DNA from: Paludibacter sp.
GTDB lineage: Bacteria > Bacteroidota > Bacteroidia > Bacteroidales > Paludibacteraceae
Length of the DNA stretch: 64,000 nt
Assembly (NCBI GenBank): GCA_024710005.1
Contig: JANJVQ010000007.1
Location: 1 to 64,000, forward strand
Reading direction: 5' to 3'
Part shown: positions 47,422 through 56,619 of the stretch, piece by piece
Position numbering within the stretch: position 1 is the first letter of the stretch
Layout of the letters: each line of letters begins with the position of its first letter
The notes under the pieces: generated by a model
What the model saw: the letters and a program-made list of their open reading frames with translations, nothing else
Database searches by the model: none
What the model was told of the DNA's origin: nothing
Made by a program: the position numbers and the translations under genes

Positions 47422-48069
47422 ATGATAAAATTAATCATTTTCGATTTGGATGGTACCTTATTAGACACCATCGAAGACCTGGCAAACGCGACCAACCACG
47501 CGTTGAAACAATTCAATTTTCCATTGCACGATACGGCAACATATCGTTTTTTTGTTGGCAACGGGATTAATAAACTAATCGAACGGGCACTGCCGGAAGA
47601 ACACAAAAACGCGGATGCCATTTCGATGGTAAAACATGAATTTCTGAAATATTATTTATTTCACGCGGATGATTGCACCAAACCTTATCCCGGCATAACT
47701 GAATTACTGACGAAACTTCAGCAGGGAGGATATCAACTCGGTGTGGCATCGAATAAGATGCACGATGCAACAGTAGATTTAGTGAAGCGATTCTTTCCCG
47801 GGATCAGTTTTACATCTGTACTCGGACAACGTGACGGTATCCCGGTTAAACCCTCTCCGGAAATATTAAATGAAATTGTGAGTACCGCCGGGGTGCTGAA
47901 GAGTGAAACCCTGTACATCGGTGATTCCGGAATCGATGCGCAGACAGCCATCCATGCCAATATTCAATTCACAGGCGTATTGTGGGGGTTCCGTCCCCGC
48001 CGGGAATTAGAAGAGGCAGGGACAGAAAGATTTGTGGAGAAACCGGAGGAGATTCTGTTCAATTTATAG
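47422..48069 (+). CDS. gph: HAD-superfamily phosphatase, phosphoglycolate phosphatase-like
   Basis: The 215-residue protein has HAD motif I DLDGTLLDT (from residue 8), motif II VASNKM and motif III/IV GDSGIDAQTA, plus the four-helix cap region of the Gph type. It likely hydrolyses 2-phosphoglycolate or a related sugar phosphate; specificity within HAD families is uncertain. The start is the ATG at 47422, five bases after the AddA-like stop. Downstream is the 23-base array. Confidence 0.82.
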   Translation: MIKLIIFDLDGTLLDTIEDLANATNHALKQFNFPLHDTATYRFFVGNGINKLIERALPEEHKNADAISMVKHEFLKYYLFHADDCTKPYPGITELLTKLQQGGYQLGVASNKMHDATVDLVKRFFPGISFTSVLGQRDGIPVKPSPEILNEIVSTAGVLKSETLYIGDSGIDAQTAIHANIQFTGVLWGFRPRRELEEAGTERFVEKPEEILFNL

Positions 48070-48075
48070 TGTTTA

Positions 48076-48236
48076 TTTCGATTGGATCGAACCGAACGAT
48101 TCGAATCAATCGAATCGGGTTATTCGAGACATTCGAACAGAGTTATTCGAGTCAATCGAATAGAGCGATTCGAACCGGTCGAATAGAGTTATTCGAGTCA
48201 ATCGAATAGAAGTATTCGAGTCGGTCGAAAGGATGA
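48076..48236. repeat. Seven 23-base units with ATTCGA/TCGAAT pairs
   Basis: Units start at 48076, 48099, 48122, 48145, 48168, 48191 and 48214, exactly 23 bases apart. Each contains ATTCGA, a five-base spacer and TCGAAT or a near match, an inverted repeat. The spacer mostly alternates between GTCAA-like and CCGG-like forms. The array fills the gap between convergent gph and trpS. Confidence 0.95.
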
Positions 48237-48246
48237 CTAAAGATCC

Positions 48247-49242
48247 TTAGAAACTCTTAAACCCAATAATTTCCCTCACTTCCCTGATTGTTTTAGCGGC
48301 ACTTTCCTGTGCTTTTTCTTTTCCCATACGGGCTACCTTCGATATGTAGGCTTCGTCGCTAAGCAGTTCTTTGATTTTTTCGCGGAAAGGTTCGGTGAAC
48401 TGTATCATATCGACCGCCAGTTGTTTTTTCATGTCCCCGTAGCGAATCTGGCAGGTATTATACATTTCATCGAAATAATCGTAAGTTTCTTTGGACGACA
48501 CCACACTCATCAGCTGGAAAATGTTTTGAATGACTTCCGGTTTTTCCTGATTAGGAACAGTAGGACCGCCATCGGTAACAGCTTTCATCACTTTTTTACG
48601 AATGGCTTCGGGTTCATCTGCCAAAAAGATGGCATTGCCCTCTCCTTCCGATTTACCCATTTTTCCGGTACCGTTTAATCCCGGGATCTTCACCAAATTC
48701 TGACCGAAATTAAATGCCTGCGGTTCGGGAAAATATTCCACATTGTACATGCGGTTGAAGCGATTGGAGAACTGGCGGGTCATTTCGAGATGCTGTTCCT
48801 GATCTTTTCCCACTGGTACTTTTGTTGCCCTGTGGATGATAATATCAGCAGCCATCAGTGTAGGATAAGTCAACAATCCGGCATTAACGTTTTGCGGTTG
48901 CTGACGAATCTTATCTTTGAATGAAGTACATCTTTCCAATTCCCCTATATAGGCGTTCATATTCAGAAACAAATACAACTCTGCGGTTTCGGGCACATCA
49001 CTCTGAATATAAAGCGTTGCTTTCTCCGGATCCAGACCTGCAGCCAGATATTCCACCAGCACCTGTTTTACATTTCCGTGCAAATCCTGCGGAGTCGGGT
49101 GCGTAGTCAGGGAGTGGTAATCGGCAATAAAGAAATAGCAATGATGCTCATTCTGCATATTGATAAAGTTTTTCAAAGCCCCGAAATAATTTCCGAGATG
49201 CAAATTCCCTGTCGGCCGGATGCCACTAACAACTGTTTCCAT
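48247..49242 (-). CDS. trpS: Tryptophanyl-tRNA synthetase
   Basis: TrpRS charges tRNA-Trp. The protein has 331 residues from the ATG at 49242 (METVVSGIRPTGNLHLGN); a frame open 12 codons upstream is not conserved. The HIGH-type motif is TGNLHLGN (near residue 11) and the KMSKS-type motif is KMGKS (in TGKMGKSEGEGN). The length is standard for class Ic bacterial TrpRS. It ends near the 23-base array, which separates it from convergent gph. Confidence 0.95.
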   Translation of the reverse strand: METVVSGIRPTGNLHLGNYFGALKNFINMQNEHHCYFFIADYHSLTTHPTPQDLHGNVKQVLVEYLAAGLDPEKATLYIQSDVPETAELYLFLNMNAYIGELERCTSFKDKIRQQPQNVNAGLLTYPTLMAADIIIHRATKVPVGKDQEQHLEMTRQFSNRFNRMYNVEYFPEPQAFNFGQNLVKIPGLNGTGKMGKSEGEGNAIFLADEPEAIRKKVMKAVTDGGPTVPNQEKPEVIQNIFQLMSVVSSKETYDYFDEMYNTCQIRYGDMKKQLAVDMIQFTEPFREKIKELLSDEAYISKVARMGKEKAQESAAKTIREVREIIGFKSF

Positions 49243-49334
49243 TAATTTTAATATATGATATAAAAACACAAGTAACATATAATGAAGCTTATATGTTACT
49301 CATGTTGATGTTATTTGTATTTATTAAACCGATG

Positions 49335-49790
49335 TTATTCTATCGGAATCGTTCTTCTGATACGTTGATCTAAAGATGTAAGTGTCTCTGTTGCAGCGAC
49401 ACCCGGGATTTCCTGTATCTTTCCGTTCAACAGCTCCATCAGGTGTTCATCGTTTTTGGCATACAACTTTATTAATATGGTGTAATGCCCTAAAGTGTAC
49501 TGTGACTCAACAATTTCAGGAATTTTCTCCAGCTCCTTCACCACTTCCTTGTACATGGAACCACGTTCAAGTGTGATCCCGATATACACGCAAATCTGGT
49601 AGCCAAGCATTTTGGGATTTACCGTGTATCCTGAACCGGTAATCACATTCATATCGATAAGCCGTTGTACACGCTGATGAATTGCAGCACGGGATACCCC
49701 ACACTCTTCAGCTACATCTTTGAAAGGCATGCGTGCATTCTGACTGATGATACGCATGATCTTGCGGTCTAACTGATCAATTTTTTCCAT
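49335..49790 (-). CDS. Lrp/AsnC family transcriptional regulator
   Basis: The 151-residue protein has an N-terminal helix-turn-helix (residues about 8-55: LDRKIMRIISQNARMPFKDVAEECGVSRAA split over helices) and a C-terminal RAM ligand-binding domain (VYIGITLERGSM, LGHYTILIKLYAKNDEHL). Such proteins respond to amino acids as multimers. It has a -7 box at 49825-49832. Its targets are unknown; the trpS link is only by position. Confidence 0.92.
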   Translation of the reverse strand: MEKIDQLDRKIMRIISQNARMPFKDVAEECGVSRAAIHQRVQRLIDMNVITGSGYTVNPKMLGYQICVYIGITLERGSMYKEVVKELEKIPEIVESQYTLGHYTILIKLYAKNDEHLMELLNGKIQEIPGVAATETLTSLDQRIRRTIPIE

Positions 49791-49824
49791 ATTGATAACT
49801 GAACTGAGAATTACTTTTGTGGAG

Positions 49825-49832
49825 CAAATATA
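49825..49832 (-). promoter_or_regulatory. -7 box of the Lrp/AsnC gene
   Basis: The minus strand reads TATATTTG, a full match to TAnnTTTG, 35 bases before the ATG. A -33 box is not seen. Confidence 0.45.
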
Positions 49833-49858
49833 AACAATAAAGTTTAAAAATCCGTGTC

Positions 49859-50719
49859 TTATTTAACAATTTCAAGTAATTCCACTTCAAAAATCAGCGT
49901 AGAGAATGGTTTAATTTGTCCCTGTGATTGAGAACCATAAGCCAGTTCCTGCGGAATATAGAATTTATACTTAGATCCTACCGGCATCAACTGCAAACCT
50001 TCAACCCAGCCTTTGATAACCTGAGTCACACCAAATTCGGCAGGCTGACCACGATCAACAGAGCTATCGAAAACTGTTCCGTCCACTAAAGTTCCATGAT
50101 AATGAACCTTTACCTTATCCGTATCTTTTGGTAGCGGACCGTTACCTTTTTTAATTACTTCATATTGCAAACCAGAAGCAGTAGTTATCACGCCTTCTTT
50201 CTTGGCATTTTCAGCCAGGAAGTTCTGACCCGCAACCTTGTTATCGTTGTATTGAGCTTCCATTTTCTTCGCCTGAAGAGCTTCCATGGTTCCATTGAAA
50301 TAGTCTCTTGCTTCGTCGGCTGTCATACCGGCATCACTACCTGCAACACCGTTTATCATACCTTGTCTCAATAATTTATAATCCATAGTGAGGGTAGAGT
50401 CACCATAGAAATCTGTATTGGTTCTCAATTGGTTCCCAATCATAGAACCCAAATCTACTGCTTGCTTCAGGCTGTCAACAGTTTCTTTTTGATTTAATCC
50501 GTCTTTGATTCCCTTCATCAGTGATTTAATTCCATCACCGGTTGTATCTTTGGATAAATGATAATCTTTCAGAATCTTTCCATTCACGTACCCGAAGGCA
50601 TAATTCAGACTGTCCAGATCTGATTCTAATTTTACTGACTTTTCTTTATAATCTGAACAAGAAGTCACTACCAATGCAAGTAATGCTACAAGTGTTAATA
50701 TGATATTTACTCGTTTCAT
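49859..50719 (-). CDS. FKBP-type peptidyl-prolyl isomerase lipoprotein
   Basis: The 286-residue protein has a lipobox (LVVTSCSDY, Cys about 21). An FKBP_N dimerisation region (about 35-165) precedes the catalytic FKBP domain (about 185-286) with [29 protein letters not shown] and [11 protein letters not shown]. It folds envelope proteins. It is the last of four related genes on the minus strand; the genes are 10-40 bases apart. Confidence 0.92.
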   Translation of the reverse strand: MKRVNIILTLVALLALVVTSCSDYKEKSVKLESDLDSLNYAFGYVNGKILKDYHLSKDTTGDGIKSLMKGIKDGLNQKETVDSLKQAVDLGSMIGNQLRTNTDFYGDSTLTMDYKLLRQGMINGVAGSDAGMTADEARDYFNGTMEALQAKKMEAQYNDNKVAGQNFLAENAKKEGVITTASGLQYEVIKKGNGPLPKDTDKVKVHYHGTLVDGTVFDSSVDRGQPAEFGVTQVIKGWVEGLQLMPVGSKYKFYIPQELAYGSQSQGQIKPFSTLIFEVELLEIVK

Positions 50720-50754
50720 ATTGATCTTTTTTTAAAATAGGTAAATAAATTGAA

Positions 50755-51228
50755 TTAATTATTAGGTGCACCATACATTTTGGAGTGAACCTTCATTTGT
50801 ACAGCCTGTACAATTGAATCAGCCTGTGACGAGGAAACAACTTCCTGATAGTCATTCAGGGCATTAACCAGACCAACCAACACCATATCAACATCTCCAA
50901 CCAAAGTTGAATCGCCAAAATAGCCGTTTTTTACCTGATCGTTAAAATATTTACCTACCTGTACACCCAGGTCGTACATTTCATCACCTCCTTTATTTCC
51001 ATACGCTTTATCCAAAGAGTTAATAAAGGCTTCCAGTTTTTTACCATCTTCATCATTGGCAAAATACTGTTGTTTAAATACATCTCCCTGCCATTGACCA
51101 AGGGTGTAATTGATACTGTCATTCATGTTTTTCAGGGAAACTTCTTTCGGCTTTACGTCGTTACATGAACTGAAAGAAAAGATAGCCAGCGCGATGGCAA
51201 CTATCAGTAAATTGCTGTTTTTTTTCAT
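50755..51228 (-). CDS. FKBP_N-only lipoprotein, paralogue without PPIase domain
   Basis: The 157-residue protein has a lipobox (FSFSSCND, Cys about 22) and resembles the N-terminal part of the neighbouring FKBP lipoprotein: SLKNMNDSINYTLGQWQGDVFKQ matches [16 protein letters not shown], and YFGDSTLVGDVDMVLVGLVNA matches [22 protein letters not shown]. The isomerase domain is absent and the reading frame ends cleanly. It may form mixed dimers with its paralogues; that is inference. Confidence 0.75.
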   Translation of the reverse strand: MKKNSNLLIVAIALAIFSFSSCNDVKPKEVSLKNMNDSINYTLGQWQGDVFKQQYFANDEDGKKLEAFINSLDKAYGNKGGDEMYDLGVQVGKYFNDQVKNGYFGDSTLVGDVDMVLVGLVNALNDYQEVVSSSQADSIVQAVQMKVHSKMYGAPNN

Positions 51229-51238
51229 ATCCGTATAT

Positions 51239-52018
51239 TTATTTAATTTCTAATTCTTTGATTTGATCTGTTATAGCCGCAGGGTTTATTTCCAGCAACT
51301 CAACTGTAAATATCAGGGTTGCGAAAGGAGGAATTACTCCACCGGCTCCCTGTTCTCCATAAGCCAGTTCAGAGGGTATAAAAAATTTATACTTTGAACC
51401 TACCGACATCAGCTGAATACCTTCTGTCCATCCGGCGATTACCTGATTCAGCGGGAAATCAATTGACTCGCCCCTGTCGTATGAACTGTCGAATTTAGTC
51501 CCGTCAACCAGGGTTCCTTCATAGTGTACTTTTACTTTATCAGTTGCCTGAGGTTTTGGGCCTTCAGTTTCTGTTAACACAATATACTGTAAACCGCTTG
51601 CGGTTGTTTGTACCGCCGGATTTTTAGCATTTTCTGTCAGAAATTTTGTCCCTTCTGCTTTCTTTTCAGAAGCCATCTTTTCCTGAGCAGCTGTGAAATA
51701 GGTCTGTAAAATTGATTGGGATTGTTCAACTGAAAACAAAACAGAGTCACCTTTTATTACAGCGTTGAACGCCTTTAAAAACAATTCACTATTATATGCC
51801 CCGTTGGGTAGCGTCTTCAAGTTCTTCGACAAATCGGATGCGATATTCACAGCCAACGCGTAACTCATAGAGTCAACTTCATTACTGAAGATATTCACCG
51901 GTTCCGATACGACTTCAATCTGTTGTTTTGATTTCTTTTCCTTTTTAGGCTTTTTTTCTTTCGCACCTGCAGCTACCACTACGGCCATTGCAAGCATCAC
52001 AAGGAGTAATTTTCTCAT
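51239..52018 (-). CDS. FKBP-type peptidyl-prolyl isomerase, exported
   Basis: The 259-residue protein has a signal peptide (about 1-19), a lysine-rich stretch ([14 protein letters not shown]), an FKBP_N region (about 40-130) and a catalytic domain (about 145-245) with [29 protein letters not shown] and [11 protein letters not shown]. No lipobox is seen. It is the second of four genes in the minus-strand cluster. Confidence 0.9.
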   Translation of the reverse strand: MRKLLLVMLAMAVVVAAGAKEKKPKKEKKSKQQIEVVSEPVNIFSNEVDSMSYALAVNIASDLSKNLKTLPNGAYNSELFLKAFNAVIKGDSVLFSVEQSQSILQTYFTAAQEKMASEKKAEGTKFLTENAKNPAVQTTASGLQYIVLTETEGPKPQATDKVKVHYEGTLVDGTKFDSSYDRGESIDFPLNQVIAGWTEGIQLMSVGSKYKFFIPSELAYGEQGAGGVIPPFATLIFTVELLEINPAAITDQIKELEIK

Positions 52019-52057
52019 TTAAGTTTTATTGATGTTATTTTCAGCAGAATTTCAGAA

Positions 52058-52642
52058 TTAAACAATGTCGAGTAATTCGACTTCAAAGATTAGAGTTGTA
52101 TGAGGTGCAATGGACTGACCAGCCCCCTGAGCACCATAGGCCAGTTCCGAGGGGATATACAATTTCCATTTCGAACCGACAGGCATCAGTTGTAATGCTT
52201 CCACCCATCCCTGAATTACCTGGGTAACACCGAATGTAGCAGGCTCTCCACGATTTACTGAGCTGTCAAATACATTTCCATTGATTAAGGTACCGTGATA
52301 ATGAACTTTTACGCGATCGGAAGCAGCAGGTGTCTGTCCTTTTCCTTCTTTGATAATCTCGTACTGAAGTCCGCTTGCAGTCGTTTTCACTTCCGCTCTT
52401 TTGGCATTTTCAACGAGGAAGTTCTTTCCTTCTTTTATGTTTTGCTCGAATGCTTTTTCCTGTAATTGCTGAAAATAATCGTTGATGATTGCCTGGGCTT
52501 CCTGTATACTCATTTCAAGCTTCTCCTTTTGAATCACATGTCTGATTCCATCTGCCAGTTTCTGATAATCCAACCCTTCAAAACCGCTGTTCTTAAGGTT
52601 ATTTCCCAAACTAACCCCCAACGCATAACTTATTTTATCCAT
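52058..52642 (-). CDS. FKBP-type peptidyl-prolyl isomerase, no signal
   Basis: The 194-residue protein begins directly with the FKBP_N region (MDKISYALGVSLGNNLKN) and lacks a signal peptide, so it is probably cytoplasmic. The catalytic FKBP domain has [29 protein letters not shown] and [11 protein letters not shown]. It is the first gene of the cluster and has a -7 box at 52675-52682. Confidence 0.9.
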   Translation of the reverse strand: MDKISYALGVSLGNNLKNSGFEGLDYQKLADGIRHVIQKEKLEMSIQEAQAIINDYFQQLQEKAFEQNIKEGKNFLVENAKRAEVKTTASGLQYEIIKEGKGQTPAASDRVKVHYHGTLINGNVFDSSVNRGEPATFGVTQVIQGWVEALQLMPVGSKWKLYIPSELAYGAQGAGQSIAPHTTLIFEVELLDIV

Positions 52643-52674
52643 TAATTCTAATTTATAATTTTTTTAAACGTGTG

Positions 52675-52682
52675 CAAAGATA
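52675..52682 (-). promoter_or_regulatory. -7 box of the FKBP cluster
   Basis: The minus strand reads TATCTTTG, matching TAnnTTTG, 32 bases before the first FKBP gene. Confidence 0.5.
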
Positions 52683-52720
52683 GCTGATTTCTCGGATATT
52701 AGGTGTTAATTAATACAAAA

Positions 52721-54508
52721 TTATCGGGATGAAAGTACGACCGGAAGTTTCATGCATTTTCTTTTCCCTGTGTTTGGATTGAATATTTCGATATAAAAAA
52801 CATATACCCCGATGTTTGCCAACTGTCCTCTCCGGTTTCTTCCGTCCCAGGTCAGCACCCCCTCCTGACCGGATATAAATTGCTCCACTAATGAAAACAC
52901 CTTCTCACCGGCAGGTGTCAGAATGCAGATATTAAACACATTACCGGTTTCCGGGAAATTATAATGCAGGACACACACATCATTATTTCCGTCATTATCG
53001 GGGGAGAAAACCGTACTCTCAAGATAAAAAGACTGCTCACCCTCTTCCGACAATTCATCCATATTTCTATATTGTGAGTTTATAAAACCCGGTGTTCCGT
53101 AGTTATGAGAACTGGCTGCAGAATGCCAGTTATTTACATCCTGAACCGGCCAGGCAGGATTTATCCGTTCGAGCGCTACTCCTTTGGGATTTTTCACCAA
53201 CACATGATGCATAGAAACATCATACCTGAATGAATCGACAATCGTATCTTTTGCGGGATTCGTTAACACAAGCGTCGAAGACTCGTTATTTAAAGCACTC
53301 CAACCGGATTGTATAATTTTAGCATCAGGAGGACAAGCATGATACTTTCTCACAGCCCCCGTATCATTTGTCACTGCAAGATAATCACTGGGAAAAATCA
53401 AGGTTTCAGTTGGTATTTTGTTGCCTGAATTGAGTGATCCGTCAGACTTCAGGGTTGTGAAAACCATACCGGACATATCGATAACCTTTCCGGACCGGTT
53501 ATAAAATTCAATGTATTCAGCAGCTGAATCAGCCTGATGAAACATGACTTCATTGAACACCACATCTCCAACATTCAGAGGCTCAGACAAGCCAGTCACT
53601 TTGCTGGTATTACGAAGAGAATTTCCTGCTTCATCCTTCAATCCTATCACTTCTATTTCGTAAGGTATACCCGTTTGAAATTCAACATCCATAACAACTT
53701 CCACCGACTCCTGATTATCTGCTATTTGCAACGAATTTACGTTACAGAACTCTCCATTTATAGTAAGTTGAAAATCAGAGAAATCAACGGGTTCAGAGAA
53801 ATTTAATCTGAGTCTGTCCTGACTCATAATTTTCACGCTGATGAGTTCCGGAGAAGTTATATCCGGCAATATTGATCCGGAAACCTTTATATCATCAAAA
53901 AAATAGCAATTACCGGTTGTAGCCGAGTTCGTAAATGAAAGTCCGAAGTATTTTGACCTCAGCACTTTGTTGTTTAGCACCTCACCCTCAGGAAAGTAAT
54001 CAGTCTCAGATGGAAGTTTTGAATACAACCTGAATACAGAAAGACTATCCCGTGTGACTTTCACATGGATTTCCAACGGCTTTCCATCTGTTCGTTTATC
54101 AACTCCATCGATTATTTTTACTTTTTGCGTACCTTCCTGTACATACAGCGAAACCTCATCATTGGTACCTCCCACCTGAACAAAATAGCCTTTTAATCCG
54201 TTTTCTAATACATTAACATCAGAAATGATGTACAGACAAACATAATTTGAGGAAGAAGTTGGATAATCAATTTTCAAGCGGCATTCCCAAACGCCATGTT
54301 GGACTGCTGCTGACGGAGTGAACAGGTAAGAAGCAGAAGCCCCCTGAGCAGCAGATTGCAACTCAAAAGCTTTGTTTACAATAAAATTGGATGTAGTGCC
54401 CGTCCAGGTCGGATTTTGGGTGAAATTTCCGTCAGAAAATGACTCTAAGACCTGCGCAAAACAAAAAAATGGCGCAATTAACAAAAAAAACAGCATGTAA
54501 CTTTTCAT
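52721..54508 (-). CDS. Lamin-tail domain protein with CHU_C-like C-terminal sorting domain
   Basis: The 595-residue protein has a signal peptide (about 1-18, ending CFAQ). Residues about 20-215 look like a LamG-type beta domain, 220-305 like an SbsA Ig-like domain, and 310-435 like a lamin tail domain (VVFNEVMFHQADSAAEYIEFYN). The C-terminus (about 500-595: VFSPDNDGNND, TPAGEKVFSL, WDGRNRRGQLANIGVYVFYI) resembles CHU_C, the type B signal of the type IX secretion system. It should be secreted or surface-bound. The CHU_C-like end differs in its tail from the consensus. Confidence 0.78.
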   Translation of the reverse strand: MKSYMLFFLLIAPFFCFAQVLESFSDGNFTQNPTWTGTTSNFIVNKAFELQSAAQGASASYLFTPSAAVQHGVWECRLKIDYPTSSSNYVCLYIISDVNVLENGLKGYFVQVGGTNDEVSLYVQEGTQKVKIIDGVDKRTDGKPLEIHVKVTRDSLSVFRLYSKLPSETDYFPEGEVLNNKVLRSKYFGLSFTNSATTGNCYFFDDIKVSGSILPDITSPELISVKIMSQDRLRLNFSEPVDFSDFQLTINGEFCNVNSLQIADNQESVEVVMDVEFQTGIPYEIEVIGLKDEAGNSLRNTSKVTGLSEPLNVGDVVFNEVMFHQADSAAEYIEFYNRSGKVIDMSGMVFTTLKSDGSLNSGNKIPTETLIFPSDYLAVTNDTGAVRKYHACPPDAKIIQSGWSALNNESSTLVLTNPAKDTIVDSFRYDVSMHHVLVKNPKGVALERINPAWPVQDVNNWHSAASSHNYGTPGFINSQYRNMDELSEEGEQSFYLESTVFSPDNDGNNDVCVLHYNFPETGNVFNICILTPAGEKVFSLVEQFISGQEGVLTWDGRNRRGQLANIGVYVFYIEIFNPNTGKRKCMKLPVVLSSR

Positions 54509-54511
54509 AAG

Positions 54512-54543
54512 GTTGTCAAATCTATTAAAATGAATTACTTTTG
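54512..54543 (+). promoter_or_regulatory. Promoter of asd
   Basis: GTTG (54512-54515), 20 bases, TACTTTTG (54536-54543) match the Bacteroidota consensus. The leader to the ATG at 54657 is about 105 bases and holds a small ACCATA/TATGGT hairpin. Confidence 0.65.
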
Positions 54544-54656
54544 CAGTCGCTAATTACAACTTAACCGACTGATTGGTTTAGGGTTAAATAACCATAGCAA
54601 AGGTATGGTTTTACGAAACAATAAAAACAGAAATCACCATAAAATAAATTAAAAAA

Positions 54657-55667
54657 ATGAAAGTAGCAATTGTTGGTGCCAGCGGCGCCGTAGGCCAGGA
54701 GTTTTTACGCGTACTCGAAGAGCGTAATTTCCCCATGACTGAATTAGCTTTATTTGGTTCTTCACGTAGTGCGGGAAATGTGTATGAGTTCAAAGGACAG
54801 AAATTGACCGTGAAGGAATTGAAGCACGGTGATGATTTCAAGGGTTTTGACATCGTGTTTACATCGGCAGGAGCAAGTATCTCTAAAGAGTACGCTGAAG
54901 ACATAACCAAATTCGGAGCCGTGATGATCGACAATTCAAGCGCTTTCCGCATGGAAAATGATATACCCTTGGTAGTTCCGGAAGTAAATGCTGCTGACGC
55001 GAAAAATCGTCCTCGCGGTATTATCGCGAACCCTAACTGCACCACCATCCAGATGGTTGTTGCATTGAAAGCTATCGAAGACCTGTCGCACATCAAACGT
55101 GTACATGTTTCGACTTATCAGGCCGCTTCAGGTGCTGGTGCTGCCGCTATGGACGAACTCGAACTTCAGTATCGTCAGGTATTAGCCGGAGAACAACCGA
55201 CTGTCAGCAAATTTGCCTATCAGCTGGCTTATAACCTGATTCCGCAAATTGATGTATTTACCGACAATGGTTATACCAAAGAGGAAATGAAAATGTACCA
55301 AGAAACACGTAAGATCATGCATTCGGATGTGGAAGTCAGCGCTACCTGTGTACGTGTTCCTGCTTTGCGTGCGCACTCGGAAAGTGTTTGGGCTGAAACA
55401 GAAAGACCAATCTCGGTGGAAGAAGCCCGTGCCGCTTTTGCTGCTGCTGCTGGCGTAGAGGTTATCGACAATCCGGCTGAGAAGAAATATCCGATGCCAT
55501 TATTCCTGTCAGGAAAAGATCCTGTTCATGTGGGTCGCATCCGCAAAGACCTGGCAAACCCGAATGGTATTACTTTCTGGTGTGTTAGCGATCAAATCAA
55601 GAAAGGCGCTGCCCTGAATGCTGTTCAAATTGCTGAATACCTGATTGCCGAAGGCGATATTAAATAG
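54657..55667 (+). CDS. asd: Aspartate-semialdehyde dehydrogenase
   Basis: Asd makes aspartate semialdehyde for lysine, diaminopimelate, threonine and methionine synthesis. The 336-residue protein has the NADP-binding [10 protein letters not shown] (7-16), the catalytic Cys128 (NPNCTT) and the C-terminal [14 protein letters not shown] region. The stop codon lies at the beginning of a heptamer hairpin (55665-55728), an unusual setting for the 3' end. Confidence 0.95.
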   Translation: MKVAIVGASGAVGQEFLRVLEERNFPMTELALFGSSRSAGNVYEFKGQKLTVKELKHGDDFKGFDIVFTSAGASISKEYAEDITKFGAVMIDNSSAFRMENDIPLVVPEVNAADAKNRPRGIIANPNCTTIQMVVALKAIEDLSHIKRVHVSTYQAASGAGAAAMDELELQYRQVLAGEQPTVSKFAYQLAYNLIPQIDVFTDNGYTKEEMKMYQETRKIMHSDVEVSATCVRVPALRAHSESVWAETERPISVEEARAAFAAAAGVEVIDNPAEKKYPMPLFLSGKDPVHVGRIRKDLANPNGITFWCVSDQIKKGAALNAVQIAEYLIAEGDIK

Positions 55668-55728
55668 TGGTTAGTGGTTAGTGGATAGTGGATAGTGATA
55701 ACAACTAACCACTAACCATTAACCACTA
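55665..55728. repeat. Heptamer array forming a 23-base hairpin at the asd stop
   Basis: Five heptamers of TAGTGGT/TAGTGGA type (55665-55699) face three heptamers of TAACCAC/TAACCAT type (55706-55726). The arm 55665-55687 pairs with 55706-55728 with two mismatches in 23. The asd stop TAG is the first three bases. It is the same heptamer as at 12723-12757. Confidence 0.93.
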
Positions 55729-55749
55729 CACCAAATCCCAAAACACATC

Positions 55750-56106
55750 ATGAACCTTGAAGAACTCCGTGAATACTGCATCAGTTTAAAGGGTGTTACC
55801 GAACACTTCCCTTTCGACGATGTATCTTTAGTACTGAAAGTTCAGGGTAAGATGTTTGCACTCATTCCACTGGATAATCCCGAACCACAGATTGCATTGA
55901 AATGTGACCCGGAAAAAGCAATTGCTTTGCGGGAGCAATATGATTGCATCACACCTGCGTATCATTTCAATAAAAAACACTGGAACTCTGTCAGGATTGA
56001 TCCCGCTATTTCTACAGAAATGCTTTGCGAACTTATTCTCCATTCTTATGATCTCGTGGTTGCGGGATTACCCAAAAAATTAAAACAGGAATTAGGTATA
56101 GAGTAA
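55750..56106 (+). CDS. MmcQ/YjbR family protein
   Basis: The 118-residue protein matches the MmcQ/YjbR-like family: EYCISLKGVTEHFPFDD, ALKCDPEKAIALREQY and KKHWNSVRID are typical, with a fold related to DNA-binding CyaY-like domains. The function is not established. It lies between asd and dtd without overlap. Confidence 0.85.
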   Translation: MNLEELREYCISLKGVTEHFPFDDVSLVLKVQGKMFALIPLDNPEPQIALKCDPEKAIALREQYDCITPAYHFNKKHWNSVRIDPAISTEMLCELILHSYDLVVAGLPKKLKQELGIE

Positions 56107-56166
56107 CATGTTGCGGTATCTTGACGAGAATAGTAAATTGTAAATGAACATATAGTAAATGTTTTC

Positions 56167-56619
56167 ATGCGTATAGTCGTACAAAGGGTTAACCGGGCAT
56201 CCGTAACCATTGAGCAGAAAATCAATGGAGAAATCGGAATGGGTTTGTTGGTACTGCTTGGCATCGAAGAGGCCGACAACCAAACTGATGCGGACTGGCT
56301 TGCAACAAAGTTGGTTAATTTACGTATCTTTGACGACGAAAACGGGGTGATGAATCGTTCCGTGTTGGATATAAACGGGGAAATTTTGGTTGTCAGTCAG
56401 TTTACCCTGCATGCCTCAACCAAAAAAGGCAACAGACCTTCCTATATTAAGGCAGCCAGACCGGAGCAGGCGATTCCATTGTATGAGTACTTTTGCATGT
56501 CATTGGAAAAAATTTCCAAAAAAACTGTTCAAACAGGCGTTTTCGGGGCTGATATGCAGGTTTCACTTGTAAACGATGGCCCGGTAACCATCATTATCGA
56601 CAGTAAAAACAAAGAATAA
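56167..56619 (+). CDS. dtd: D-aminoacyl-tRNA deacylase
   Basis: Dtd hydrolyses D-amino acids (and glycine from tRNA-Ala) off mischarged tRNAs. The 150-residue protein has the SQFTLHA active-site motif and the cross-subunit Gly-Pro motif (NDGPVTI), plus the N-terminal MRIVVQRVNRASV. Its stop is immediately followed by the pssA start codon. Confidence 0.95.
   Translation: MRIVVQRVNRASVTIEQKINGEIGMGLLVLLGIEEADNQTDADWLATKLVNLRIFDDENGVMNRSVLDINGEILVVSQFTLHASTKKGNRPSYIKAARPEQAIPLYEYFCMSLEKISKKTVQTGVFGADMQVSLVNDGPVTIIIDSKNKE

Noticed and set aside
47982-48209. Open frame of 75 codons across the gph end and the 23-base array
   Set aside because: It overlaps gph out of frame and otherwise translates the repeat.
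48076-48236. CRISPR array
   Set aside because: The units are contiguous without unique spacers of 30-40 bases, and no cas genes are near.
49811-49818. Plus-strand TACTTTTG as a promoter
   Set aside because: There is no plus-strand gene downstream; all following genes to 54508 are on the minus strand.
54517-54524. Minus-strand TAGATTTG as promoter of the lamin-tail gene
   Set aside because: It lies only nine bases before the ATG, leaving almost no leader, and no -33 box exists.
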